Below are positions 52,069-64,000 of a stretch of DNA of 64,000 bases, piece after piece. Both the position numbers and the translations under genes were made by a program. Numbering within the stretch: position 1 is the first letter of the stretch; each line of letters opens with the position of its first letter. Source of the DNA: Coffea arabica. Lineage: Eukaryota > Streptophyta > Magnoliopsida > Gentianales > Rubiaceae. The notes under the pieces are model-generated. The model searched no databases and was not told the DNA's origin. It saw only the letters and a list, made by a program, of their open reading frames with translations. Where the stretch lies: assembly GCF_036785885.1 (NCBI RefSeq), contig NC_092312.1, positions 15,952,001-16,016,000 on the forward strand, written 5' to 3'.

Positions 52069-52651
52069 ATGTTCCTGAAATAGAACGACATTCCCATCCA
52101 ACTGTTGCAATTTCAACAAATTTATAGATAACGGATGTCTTGACTTTTCAACAACCTTCACCTTCACTAAACTGAGGTTAACTTACGAGAGATGAATCGT
52201 TCTTTTTTGCCCCAATCAATAATCGCAGCCTTCTTTTATCTATATCGCTTATGGTCATTTGAATTCTCTTGCACAGGACCCGAACTTGGAAAAGCAATGC
52301 ATCATGCACGTATCGAGTATAATAAGCAAGCAAAAGCATGAAACCAATTAAACGGAAACAATAACGCCGTTTAGTCAATATATCTCTTGGTAAAAACACC
52401 CGCTTTGTCGCCTTTTGGTTCCTCCGCTGCTTTTGTAACAAACCAAGGAGATTACGTACCCCCTATAAACCAACATTTAGATTTAACACCAAAACTAGCT
52501 GCAAAAATTGTGATCTCTAATGCCTTTGTTCCAAAACAATTGACACCAAGTTGCTTAAGACAATTGGGAGAAAAATTTGAGATAGATTAATTGCAAAATT
52601 TCCGTCAAAGCCTGTAGAGTTAATGAAAGCAGAAAATGAAGCCTTGCTCTC
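52069..52651. other. Spacer between solo LTR and NDB pseudogene
   Basis: It would contain the former 3' flank of the NDB-type gene. Short open frames on both strands (52178-52441 and 52387-52590) have no recognisable motif. Confidence 0.45.
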
Positions 52652-53813
52652 TCAAAGGTTGCTGGAGTCCCTGCCAAAAATGAAACGCCTCATCCAATCT
52701 GATACAACCAATGCCCTTGTACGCCAACTGACTTGCTTGCTGACAATTCAAAGATAGTAACCAAATGAATCATAAGTATAACAGTACGTGGACATGTATC
52801 AATTGCAAGATCTTGCAAGTTCAAAGGACCTTATAGTAGGTGAAGTGAAGAGGAATTGAGTAGCAAACCTTGCATAAACTGAGTACCAGAGCCACTGGGT
52901 GCTTTGCCCAATTGAAACTTAATTTCCTGGAACTTGGGCAGCTGTTTGTTCACCTCTTAAAGGAGCAAATTGTCCAACATGCTGGTACCTGAAACAAGCA
53001 TCAAAGTACATTGCACAAGTAAGAAATCTACAAGCTGCTCATGCAACAACCTTGCAACTTTTCAATAGATTTCTATCTTTGCCAACTCTATACAGACAAA
53101 GTTTTTTCTTCTGATCCAAGTATCATCCTTATATGGTGTTTCTTAAGAATCTCTTATCATCTGGTAGAATAAACTACCTCCAAACAAGCTAACATTCTCA
53201 AATTGCATTCGAAAAGAAGATTTTTTAATCTCCAACTTCATCTTATTCTCCAAATTGCATTAGTAGGTGTCAGAAGAGTGGAACTGTTAATGAGTGGGGA
53301 TACAGAAGATATCTAACTAAAGGTTCCCCTGATACCTGAAAGGGCGAAAACGATGGCGTCCTTCTCCCCTAAACCTAAGAGGACCTTCTGGATTTGTCTC
53401 AACCTCCTTCATCCGATTGAAACAATAGGCAAGATAGACACCTTGCTGAGATGCAACCTGTAAAAATATCCTAAAAAAATATTGCTTCCTGTAACTCGCA
53501 TGATACGATTGACCAAATTTGGACATCATAGTTAACAAACCTGGGCAGTTGTAAGAAGATTCTTCATCTGAGAATCAACTTGGGAGATAGCCGATTTAAA
53601 TTCTTCAATGTTCACCTCAACGGATTCTTTTACATCATCCCCTTTTGAATCTTTCAAAAGATCAACTAGACTATGCATCTGCTTATTTTTCAAACATAGT
53701 TCTAGCGGAGGATATCTCTCACATATGTCATCAAGGACTTTTTGAAATTCTTTGACCGTAAGAGCACCAGAGTTGTCCTTGTCCGTCTTTTGAAATATGG
53801 CTGCAACATCCTC
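52652..53813 (-). pseudogene. Truncated external NADH dehydrogenase (NDB type) pseudogene
   Basis: Four exons on the minus strand: 53813-53541, 53457-53336, 52988-52869 and 52739-52652, with intact acceptors, donors and phases. They encode the C-terminal ~200 residues of the type II NAD(P)H dehydrogenase of the outer face of the inner mitochondrial membrane. The EF-hand loop DKDNSGALTVKE is complete, followed by CERYPPLE, LAYCFNRMKEVETNPEGPLR, FAPLRGEQTAAQ, WLWYSVYAS and the terminal RRFIFGRDSS. Family members are about 580 residues. The N-terminal part with both dinucleotide-binding folds is absent: no upstream exon is seen before an inverted-repeat element at 54.0 kb and the V-ATPase gene at 54.7 kb. 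A TAA at 52921-52919 replaces the conserved Trp in the PGDWVSIG motif. It is therefore a truncated and broken remnant, although splicing signals are still clean. Confidence 0.9.
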
Positions 53814-54696
53814 CTGATGAATTGGCCAAAAGACACTGATAGCAAAAAGACTAAGAGAGTTCTCATCTATCTTTTAAAAATAGGTGAGACGTAGGTTGTA
53901 TTCATTTGTTCGATAAATACAAATACTAATTTGGAAATGGTGACAAATGTATCCGTAAAACACTAAATATCGGATCGTAAGCCAAATTCAATAAGTTTAA
54001 CAGATTAGTGGGTTAATTCCACATTCCACCCCTTTAACCATACCTAAATTTTCATTTTAGACCTTAAACTTAAAAAATGGGACACCTTAATCCCTCGCTT
54101 ATAAAATTTATCCCACTTTTTTTTATTCTGAAATTTGTCCTACTTAAGTAATATTATTAAAAAAGTGAGACAGATTTTATATTTACAAAGGGTGTATATT
54201 AGGGATTAAATTGGGATATAATTTTATACTTTAGGAATTAAAATGGACGAGTTCTATATTTTAGGGATTTAGGTACAGTAAATTTTATAATTTAGGGACT
54301 AAATCATCCCATTTTGAAGTTTAGGAATCAAAGTGAAAATTCGGTTATAGTTAAAGGGTGCACAGAATTAGCCAGCAAAAGTTTAGGGCGTGTTCTCACA
54401 AGAGCGAAAGATCAGTGGGCATCTTATAATAACAATAATGAAAGATTAGATAGATACTAATGCAATAATCTGAATATTGGAATGCAATAAATGAAGTGGA
54501 AGATTACTGAAGGCGGTAAAGAAATACTGTGATTGAATCTGTTACAGCTCCGTTACGACGGAGAGAGAAAGAAAGATAAGTGGGGGACTGCATACATATA
54601 GAGTCGGGGTGTAATTTTATGACAAGGACTCGGGGAAACAGAGGGACAGGAAGATAGAGAGAGACAGAGAGAAGAATCGGGAAGGGGGTGTAGAAG
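53814..54696. other. Spacer between NDB pseudogene and V-ATPase gene
   Basis: It contains an inverted-repeat element (54011-54373) and, on its right, the promoter and leader of the V-ATPase gene with a purine-rich GAGA stretch (54640-54690). No further NDB exon was recognised on the minus strand. Confidence 0.6.
54011..54373. mobile_element. MITE with about 80-bp inverted repeats
   Basis: The left arm starts GGTTAATTCCACATTCCACC, then CCTTTAACCATA and AATTTTCATTTT. The right arm on the opposite strand starts GGCTAATTCTGTGCACCCTT, then TAACTATAACC and GAATTTTCACTTT. Both arms then reach AAAATGGGA. The interior repeats the theme of TTTAGGGATTAAA-like phrases. There is no coding capacity. It separates the truncated NDB pseudogene from the V-ATPase gene. 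Confidence 0.75.
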
Positions 54697-57600
54697 ATGG
54701 CAGAGCGGCGTGGAGGAGGAGGATGTTGCCCGCCAATGGATCTGATGAGGTCAGAGCCGATGCAGCTGGTCCAACTTATCATCCCCGCCGAGTCCGCTCA
54801 CCTCACCGTAGATTACCTCGGCGAACTCGGGCTTGTTCAATTTAAAGACGTCCGTAATGCTACCCTTTTTCCCCCCTGAATTGCTATACGATTTGCATTT
54901 ACTAGCACAGACTTAGATAATTGTTGATATTATCAGTCAAAAGCAGAGCTGATTGGATTTTTGAAGATTGCAAAATTGCCGATGTTGTTCAGTTAGGGTT
55001 TCTCTTCCGAAGATTGTCAAATTAGTTGTCTCTTGCTGAGTTTTCTACTATTCAACGTTGAAAATCGTACCAATAGTAGGCATCGCAGAACGGCGACGGA
55101 GTTGAGATGTTCATTCATCGGGAGGAAGATTATTTGATCTTTTCTTCTCTGTTTTTTAGCCTAGTAATAGGTCTAACTAGGATTTTATTGCAAAACAATG
55201 AAATCAGGCCTTGCTAGCGTATTAGCACTGTGCAAATGCTCACAGTTTTTCAGTTTTCCTGTTGATTGAACTGATTTTGCTTGATTTGATCAAAAAATGA
55301 TAAGTTTAAATGTAGAGCAAGTGCAGAGCTTTTTGGTTCGTGAATGCTTTTGAATTTTTATATTTGTTGGATACCTATACTGATGTTTTCCTATATTTGG
55401 TGCTATCAGCTGAATGCTGAAAAGAGCCCATTCCAGCGGACATATGCAACTCAGGTACATGTTTGTTACTTATGGAACATGACTTCCATGCATTTTATTG
55501 CAAGGTGTTTGTGCTTATTCACATGATAGATGTCATAATTGCAAGAAAATGAATGATAATGTTTGGAGTTTTGTTGTAGATTGTGTAATGACTATAATTG
55601 CATCACAATCTGATCGTTATCCTAATTGCTGTACTTACCTAGACAACTACAGCTATGGTGATAAACACTCCCTTTTTTTTTTTTTGGATACAGTTATTTA
55701 ATTATGTTACATCAAACTCAATTGCTTCTAAATCATTGCTGCCACATACTAATTTGAGTTCATGGACAGATAAGAAGATGTGGAGAGATGGCTCGCAAAT
55801 TACGATTTTTCAGGGATCAAATTTCAAGGGCAGGACTGTCACTTCCTACTGGATCTGTATCGGAAGCTGTTCTCAATCTGGATGATTTGGAGGTACTCTA
55901 AATGTCTACCGACCCTTGAGTTCTTTTAGTTTGAAGCATGCTAACTGTGTTTCTTTCACTATATTGCCAGATAAAGCTTGGGGAACTTGAAGCTGAGCTA
56001 GTTGAAATTAATGCGAACAGTGAAAAGTTGCAGCGCTCCTATAATGAACTAGTAGAGTATAAGCTTGTGTTGCAGAAGGTAGATCTTGTTATTATAGTTG
56101 TCCCTCTTTAGATAGTAGTAGCTGGTCATTATCCTTTGTACTGTTTGAATCCATCAAAATAATGTATCGAAGTGGTGCAAGAATGCCCAAGTTTGTTTGT
56201 TAGAATTTTGAAAGCTTGGGCAGAGCCTACTTGTTAATGGTACTGTAGAAGTTACTTCGTAAAATTGACATGAAAGGCTCGTAAAATAATGGGTTTGAGT
56301 TCTTATATAACATTGATTTGGTTGTCTTTGAATGTCTAATTCATCAATATGTAGGTTATAACACTAACTCTTTCATATGAATGCACTTAAATTTTTTGAT
56401 TGCTTTGTATGTATGTATTTATATGCTCTTCTGCTTTAAGAGAGTTGAGCAAAAATGGTAGTTGGAAAAGAAAAAATCGTGAATGCTATATATGTATGTT
56501 TATATGTACACTAATCTGTAACTTCATGATTGATACAACATGTGAATTAAGATGGCTGTAGTGGTTGGATGCTAGTGATGCTTGGGACACAAATTCTTAT
56601 TTTCTGCTGGGGGAATAAATTTTAACTCAGCTTCAGTGGATCTGGAGCCTTACAACAGACAGTTTGTTGTTTACATGATGAGCTTGCTTGCATTAACTAA
56701 CATAAATGTTATTGTCCTCCTCAGGCTGGTGAATTTTTTCAGTCTGCTCAAAGAAGTGCCGAAGCACAACAAAGGGAGTATGCATCAAGTCAGAGTGCTG
56801 AAGAATCCTTAGAAACTCCTCTTTTAGCAGATCAGGTGCAAAATGACTACTGAAGACTACCATTGTGTAAATATCTGGCTTCTTCCATAACTAACCTAAC
56901 TCCATTTGGTCCCGTTTCATATAGGAAACTGTAACAGACCCATCCAAGCAAGTTAAGTTGGGGTCTATCTCTGGACTTGTTCCTAGAGAGAAATCCATGG
57001 CATTTGAGAGGATTATATTCCGTGCTACCAGGGGTAATGTGTTTCTGAGACAAGCAGTAGTTGAGGAGCTTGTCACTGATCCTCTTTCGGGAGAGAAGGT
57101 ATGCACCACCACTCCTATTTATGTATACAGACAGATAAACAATGTCTTTAAAATTAGTCTCATGCTGACATAAAAGTGGAGAGAGCATAAGATGGAGAAA
57201 CTCTTCGTCTGAGTGAGTGATGATCATTAAAGTCATTTTTGTGTGGTTCAAGGAAGGCGGAAAAGGCTAGAGAGGTCCACATGTACTTGTCTTTCCACTT
57301 GTTAATTTTCTTTTTGATTTTGAAGTACAGAATATGATCCTTATAGTTGTCTGTGTTTCACCTCCTCTTACCCCTGCTATCTGGGTGGGAAGAAAAGTTG
57401 GGCCTGGAGGCTGGAGGGATATAATATCTCTTAAGTTTTACTTTTCTTTGCCATTTCCTTTCTTATGGGACAATGAATTTGAACTTGCGTTTACTTTTCT
57501 TCTGCATTTTCCTCTTTTTGTCCCCTGCGGAGCTGGTAAATAGGGTTTTGCGATATGTCCAGGCAGTTTCATTGATCAGGATGAGTGGTGTTTATTCCTA

Positions 57601-60600
57601 TGCATGCTTGTAGCAGTCTTCTAAGCCTGTTACTAGCTTAATCTTTCTTTCCTCTTGGATCATCAATGAGTCTTCATGCAAAGAACTTGCATTTAAGCAA
57701 TTTATGACCCACTTTTGTATTTTCACTTATCATACTTGTGTATCATCTTTGATTGTCGATTATGATTGTGTAGGTTGAGAAGAATGTGTTTGTTGTATTT
57801 TTTTCTGGAGAAAGGGCCAAGAACAAGATTCTTAAAATATGTGAAGCATTTGGGGCTAATCGTTACCCATTCAATGAAGACTTAAGCAAACAGGCTCAAG
57901 CAATTACCGAGGTACTAGTTAAAATTTCGAGGTCTGCTGTCACCTGTCCAACAATATCCAGGCTGTTTCACTGGTTTTCAGTTATTTTAAATTACATAAC
58001 TGTTTAGAAGAAAGTCTAGCTTAGACTTTGTTTAAATCGTTCATTTGTCTGTGAGCACTTGCCTTGTAAACCACATGCAAGATTGTATAAATCATTCATT
58101 TGTCTGTGAGCATGTACCTTCTTTTGTATGTTTAGGTTTTTCTGGTTAATCTTGTGGATGTCTTTATCCTTTGATTGCGAAATATTGACTTCGGAAGTTG
58201 GTTGAGATTCGCTTCGATGATATACTCAACTGGCACAACTGAGTTGTTTATATTATATTTTTAGGGTGGTGGAGGGTTTAGAAAATGGTTTAATATACAT
58301 TGAGCAATAACAACAAGCTATTGGTTTTCTTATTAGAGCTTTTGCCACTTCATTGGCACATGTTTGAAAAGTTTTGGTTGGTTCACCTTTGGTTGAAGAA
58401 TTAGGTATTTGGTATTCCATCATCACTATGTTAAACAATTTGTGAAGTCTGTTGATCTCAAATGTCTCAAGTAAACCAGATAGTGTACATTCTTGTCAAT
58501 TTCTCCAAATGAGAATACCTGTCTGGCCAAATATTTCAATCTCTTCTCTGTACGTCATTCATTAGTGGGTGTGGAGATATAGGTCTTTATTATTATTTTT
58601 TCTCTCTTTCTTGATCTACATATGTTAGATTCCTTTGTTGCCTTTTGATTCTTGACTTCAACACGTGATGCTGACTGAAAATTATGAAAGATGAAAAACT
58701 GGGCAAGTGTGGATACCATGATTATATCTCTTGCAGCTGCGTCTGGTTTACTGTATTGAAAGATATGAAAAGCAAGTGGTTGCTTGTTTTCCACTAATAT
58801 ATCTGGAGATGATCAAATTCGACAGTTAAAACTTTCTTTCTTGCTGGATGTGCGGGCCAGTGGTTCAAAATTTTGTAAGCTCATCAAAGTGTCAAACATC
58901 CTCTTTAGTTGTTTCATTTGCTCTTTCGTATTGAAAGATGTGAAAAAATAACGTGTTGTTACTAATCAGTAATAAAGTTTCTTTTCTTCTAACTTGTTGC
59001 TGGAGAATATTTAAGGTCTGAATTCTTCACTTGCAGCTTTTCCTCGCTGGATGTGCAGGATTTAGTGGTTCAGAATTATATTGTAAACTATTGAAAGTGA
59101 CAGACATCAACTTTAGCAGTTTTAATAGATTCTCTTTTGTGATTTAGCCGAGAATATTTAATAGTTTTTACTAATTCAACAATCAGCTTTTCTTTTCCAA
59201 AATTTAAAATTGACTTCTGGGAAAGAGCAGCATCATCTTTTGTTGGTTCTGATTGGTGATTGAGTACTAATGACTTCTAGAAAAAGTATATAGCTTTGTC
59301 TGGTTTCACTTTTTTTGTTTGGGGTTGAACCACTTGTTTTCTATCAATAAGTTTTGGAATATGCTGTTTATGTTGTTCTTTTGCGTATCAGGTTTCAGGA
59401 AGACTTTTGGAGCTGAAGACCACAATAGATGCTGGACTGGTGCACCGTGGAAATTTATTGCAATCTATTGGAGAACAGTTTGAGCAATGGAACCTTTTGG
59501 TGTGTCATCTTAATAGTTGTATCTAATGCAATTGTTTTCTGATTGAGTACCAAGTCACGTGCTTGTCTATGTATTTGTCATTAGCATTAGCTAACAAGCG
59601 AGAAAAGATTTTCCCTTTTTAGCTTACCAGTTTGTAACTCCTGCAGGTGAGGAGGGAGAAATCCATTTACCATACACTTAACATGCTTAGCTTTGACGTA
59701 ACTAAGAAGTGTCTGGTGGCTGAAGGTTGGAGCCCAATTTTTGCAACAAAACAGGTAATTCTGTCTTGACTTTTTGATTCTGCAATTGGATTTTGTGATG
59801 TGGCGATGTGGGCCAGGTCGGTGTGGTGTATGACATGTGCTGGCAGTTCATAAATTACAACAATTTTGGTTGTGTAGCTTGTGCACTCTTCTGTGTTTAT
59901 ATAAGATATCGAGTTATTACATTGTGAATGTGATTCATGCAGATACAGGATGCACTGCAACGGGCAACATATGATTCCAATTCACAAGTTGGTGCCATAT
60001 TTTGGGTTTTGCATACTCGAGAGGCACCTCCTACATATTTTCGAACAAATAAAGTTACTTCTGCATTTCAAGAGATTGTCGATGCATATGGGTTAGTTTT
60101 ACTTTTATATCATTTTGACTAAGTAATTCAGCAAAACTATAAAGGGGTATGGATTCAATGTATGGAACATGTGTTGTTACACAAATGGGACATGCTTGTT
60201 TGCTGTGACTGTCTTGAAAGTTTTTCTAAAAAGTTGTTTAGAAATTTGAAAAGCTATTTTATCTCAAAAGCTTCAGAATGCAGAAGCTTTTTCCTACTGC
60301 TTTTGTTGAACCGAAAATAGCAAAAATATGTCTTAAGAGAAATAAGTGATTTGAAGCAAATGAAAATTACCGTTTGGCAATTTCTTTTGGACTTGAAGTT
60401 AATTCAGTTCTGGGGGTTATAAGTTTTACAATTTTCATCCATTGGATAATATTTAATTACTGGAAAAGTCTCTTTTGAATTGTCAAGTTTGTAGACTTCA
60501 TATATAAGAAACTGGTAATAAAAACACTCCATCTAGAAGATGTGAGACGGAAAATGTCATAAACCTGCTATAGTACTCTCTATTCTGTACTTGGCAGTGA

Positions 60601-63600
60601 TGAGTAATTTTCTTTCATCCCAGCCTTTCAAAGGTCCCTTTTACGTCCTTGTAAAATGAAATATTTGTTAGTTATGCTTTAAGAAATGGCACAATAATAA
60701 TAAAACAAAATATGACAGACTAAAGAGGGAACAAAGTGTCGGTAGATAGAAGAGTACGAGATTTAAATGAAGAATTTGTTAAAATTGGTTTATCTGTATG
60801 ATATTACCCACCTCTTCAAAATTGTGAAGGCTTCAGGCATTGGCTGAATCTACCCTTGGTTAAGGTAAATAAAAGAAAGGGTCCATATTTTTGGACATTC
60901 ACCTGAGCAAAGTTCTTTGAGGGAAAAAAAATAGATACTCTGTATGTCTAGTTTGCTTCCATACCCTTGAGATGTGTCCATTAGTTGCTTCTGTATCTGC
61001 CCCGTCTATGCATAAATCTTTTAAGCCTTATATATTATTCTTTCATTTTTTAAAATGAATATTCCCTTGTCAGTCTCCATTTTTTCTATCTATTGGATAT
61101 GAGCTGAGATATTCGCTGCTTTATTTGCCTTTTCCCAGTGTGGCTAAGTATCAAGAAGCAAATCCTGGGGTATTCACCATTGTCACATTCCCCTTCCTTT
61201 TTGCGGTCATGTTTGGTGACTGGGGTCATGGTATATGCCTGTTGGTTACAACATTATTCTTAATAATTCGGGAGCGGAAATACTCCAGTGAGGTAAGCAT
61301 TTTCCTGGTTGTGCAAGGCCCACCGGCTAATGTTCAAGTAACATCTTTAATAATATAATGGTTTCTTTTGGAACTTGAGTTTCTTAGTCCTGCATTTATA
61401 TTTAAATTTGGGTATGACCACATTACTGGTTGTGGTTAAGCTGAAAAGGTGGCCTTTCCTTGCTTCGTGGAGCACAGAAAACTGTACCTTAAACTTTAAA
61501 CTAACATTTTGTGAGGGCTAGCTAATACTGGCTTGTGAATGTATTTTTGCTGCTTGTGAAATAGATAGAACATTCTTTCTCTAGTTTCTTATACTTTTGG
61601 TATATGAAGCTATTTATGACAAAAGTGAGGCTGCTGGGTCCCCATGTTGGCTTAAATGCATGTTTTTGAAAGAAATAATGATGACCCAAAGTGTGGAGGC
61701 TGCTGATGTTGTTGTTCTTAGACCTCTATTATCATACCTGTTTTCTTCTCATCTTGAAAACCATTAGTGGATTCTGGCCCTTGTAGATAGCATTGTCATA
61801 GCAACTGGTGCTGAGCTTTTCCAAGATCTGCTGGTTGACTCTTAAGCTCGTCTCTTGACCCAAGTGTTGCAACCTCTCTTTGGGGCTTGCATGTGACTGC
61901 ATTTTTTTTCCCTAGGGAGAATCTAAATTGTTTGCATGAACATGCATTGCTAATGCTACTTGACTGCTGCTTCTTCTCTCTCTTTTTCTAAAACAAAACT
62001 TTACCTTGACCACATGAAAACACCGCAGAAAACAAGAAGAAAATGGTTTTTGCTCAGTGTTTACCCAGCATATGTTTGAACAGATCTTCGATAACTGTGG
62101 TTGTTTCAATTAAAGGAACTTTCCTTGTATATGCATATAGGTTAGTATAGTAAAAGTGTTGGTAGTTAAATTGATCAAGTATCCCTCAAAAAAATCAAAA
62201 CATCCATGGCATGGATGTTTTTCCCCTGAAGTAAGTAGCTGCAATATTTTAGATGGTGAGATATGTTAGAATCTAGCTTTTTGATGTGCAACTATGATTG
62301 CATTTTTCATAGGAATTATCCTTTTCTTGTGAATGGGCTCCCACGCTTCTGGGAGATTAAAATATCCAGTATCCATCTGGTCATCCTGTAGAAAATTCTT
62401 CTGACTTTTCACATTTGCACATCCTAATAGCAGCAGTCTATTTTTCTGTCCAAACTCTTTGTAACTCAACTAAAATTCGTGAGCATTAATATTCCTGTTG
62501 TGTGTTTCTAGGGAAGTATCATAGCCATTTTTGATCCTCACTTTCAAGTTGCTGTTTGTTTTTCTATAAGGTTATTAATGTTCTTGATTGATCCTCACTT
62601 TGAATCTGTTTGAATCTTGTCACTGCAGAAGCTTGGAGACATCATGGAAATGACTTTTGGTGGGCGTTATGTGATTCTGCTAATGTCACTTTTCTCAATC
62701 TACACGGGGCTTATCTACAACGAGTTCTTCTCTCTCCCATTTGAATTATTTGGTCGCTCAGCATATGCATGCCGTGATGCTTCTTGCAGGTATTTAAGTT
62801 GTTTGGATACCTTGTTGGTATTTTTTGTAAGTTGCAGTCTCTCAAAATGTTAATTTGCTTCTTTGCAGTGAAGCTACTACAGTAGGCTTAATCAAGGCAC
62901 GCGATACTTATCCATTTGGTGTGGATCCTGCATGGCATGGTACACGTAGTGAATTGCCATTCCTAAATTCATTAAAGATGAAAATGTCTATACTTATTGG
63001 TGTGGCCCAAATGAACCTTGGGATCATATTGAGCTTCTGCAATGCTTTATTCTTCAGGAACAGCATTAATGTATGGTAAGTCTTATAAGATAATGTTGGT
63101 CCTCATATCGTCATCTCCAATATCTTTAGGCTTGTCATTGAGCACCTGAATGTTGCTTAGTTGCTTCTTGTTATAACTGTTATTTTCCCATACTTGCAAA
63201 CTGACTCTGGAATTTCAGGTGCCAGTTTGTTCCTGAGATGATATTTTTGAATGGCCTCTTTGGCTACCTTTCCATCCTGATTATTATAAAGTGGTGGACT
63301 GGTTCACAAGCTGATCTGTATCATGTCATGATATACATGTTCCTTGGTCCTACGGATGATCTGGGTGAAAATCAGCTTTTCCCTGGCCAGAAGACAACTC
63401 AGGTTTAGTACTCATTTTAGCACAATTATGTGTTTCAATGACTTCTTCTCGTCTTTAGTTCAAATATACCAAAAACTCTTGCAACATATACTCTGTCTAT
63501 GGCTGATTAACTAATTTTTTGCTTCTTGTCCAGATTGTACTGGTGCTGCTGGCTCTTATTTCTGTTCCATGGATGCTGATTCCCAAGCCTTTCCTTCTGA

Positions 63601-64000
63601 AGTTGGAACACGATGTATGTTCTTGTTTAACGTTCTGCTATTTTGCTTACTGACACTGCTCTTCTCCTCCCAGCTTAATTGTTTGGTTGCCTTGCAGTTT
63701 TGTTTTCTATTTTGTTTCCTTTTTTTTCACCATTTGGAATCTTGCTGCTGCAGAGACACCATGGTCACTCTTATGCTCCCCTCCAAGACACGGAAGAGTC
63801 TTTGCTGGTGGAGACAAATCAAGATTCACACGGCCATGGAGAATTCGAATTCAGTGAAATTTTTGTCCATCAGCTTATACATACTATAGAGTTTGTGCTT
63901 GGGGCTGTCTCAAATACAGCATCTTATCTTCGTCTGTGGGCTCTCAGGTATGCTGACTCAGAATCACATATTTACTTGGCTCAGGAACCTAGCTATTACT
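54697..64000 (+). CDS. V-type proton ATPase subunit a, partial at 3' end
   Basis: Sixteen exons are visible: 54697-54849, 55410-55454, 55770-55892, 55971-56078, 56725-56835, 56925-57098, 57774-57911, 59392-59499, 59647-59754, 59943-60091, 61139-61292, 62629-62789, 62869-63075, 63219-63402, 63534-63614 and 63754-63947. They encode 732 residues plus two bases; the family is about 820, so some 90 C-terminal residues lie beyond the window. The N-terminal cytosolic half ([19 protein letters not shown], coiled coil at 95-150) links V1 to Vo. Membrane segments start around the [15 protein letters not shown] motif and include [11 protein letters not shown] and [14 protein letters not shown]. The last visible exon carries [21 protein letters not shown]; its Arg728 corresponds to the arginine needed for proton transport in yeast Vph1. 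The sequence resembles the tonoplast forms VHA-a2/a3 more than the trans-Golgi VHA-a1; this is a judgement from memory. The exon 1 donor (GAC|GTCCGT) is weak. Confidence 0.96.
58020..59120. repeat. Diverged duplications inside V-ATPase intron 7
   Basis: Two small duplications lie in the 1.48-kb intron 57912-59391. TTCATTTGTCTGTGAGCA occurs at about 58041 and again at about 58096. A block of about 80 bp containing GCTGGATGTGC, AGTGGTTCA, TTGTAA and AAAGTG...CAGACATC-type text occurs near 58840-58910 and again near 59047-59117. They have no coding meaning and suggest local tandem duplication. Confidence 0.55.

Overview
The window is nuclear DNA of a flowering plant. It is AT-rich, its genes are cut by many GT-AG introns with T-rich acceptors, simple repeats and short inverted-repeat transposons are abundant, and the recognisable proteins (BBX, SHI/SRS, class A HSF, VHA-a, external NADH dehydrogenase) are plant forms. 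A core eudicot is likely. I lean weakly towards an asterid and cannot prove it. All gene models were built by hand from reading frame, splice sites and remembered family motifs. No search was run.

Layout: 2.3-3.6 kb (-) holds a two-B-box protein of the BBX20/21/22 group. 8.6-14.0 kb (+) holds an 11-exon conserved plastid-type protein of unknown function with a one-base frameshift and a GC donor. 15.8-16.4 kb (+) holds a single-exon acidic protein. 16.4-27.4 kb is a gene-poor block of inverted-repeat elements. 27.4-28.5 kb (+) holds a short SHI-RELATED SEQUENCE factor. 34.3-39.5 kb (+) holds a complete MCM4 helicase gene with clustered E2F-type sites just upstream. 42.7-47.3 kb (-) holds two tandem class A heat-shock-factor genes, one open and one broken by three lesions. 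48.0-52.1 kb is a 4.03-kb solo LTR with a perfect 5-bp target duplication. 52.7-53.8 kb (-) holds the truncated 3' end of an external NADH dehydrogenase gene with an internal stop. 54.7 kb to the right edge (+) holds the V-ATPase membrane subunit a, cut by the window end before its last exons.

The genes do not form one pathway: light signalling, organ development, DNA replication, heat response, respiration and vacuolar acidification are all represented, as expected of a plant chromosome arm. The recurrent theme is gene decay and transposon scars. The most unusual biology is the HSF pair. Both copies lack the normally invariant arginine of the DNA-recognition helix, and one has since become a pseudogene. 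No CRISPR array, rRNA or convincing tRNA was seen.
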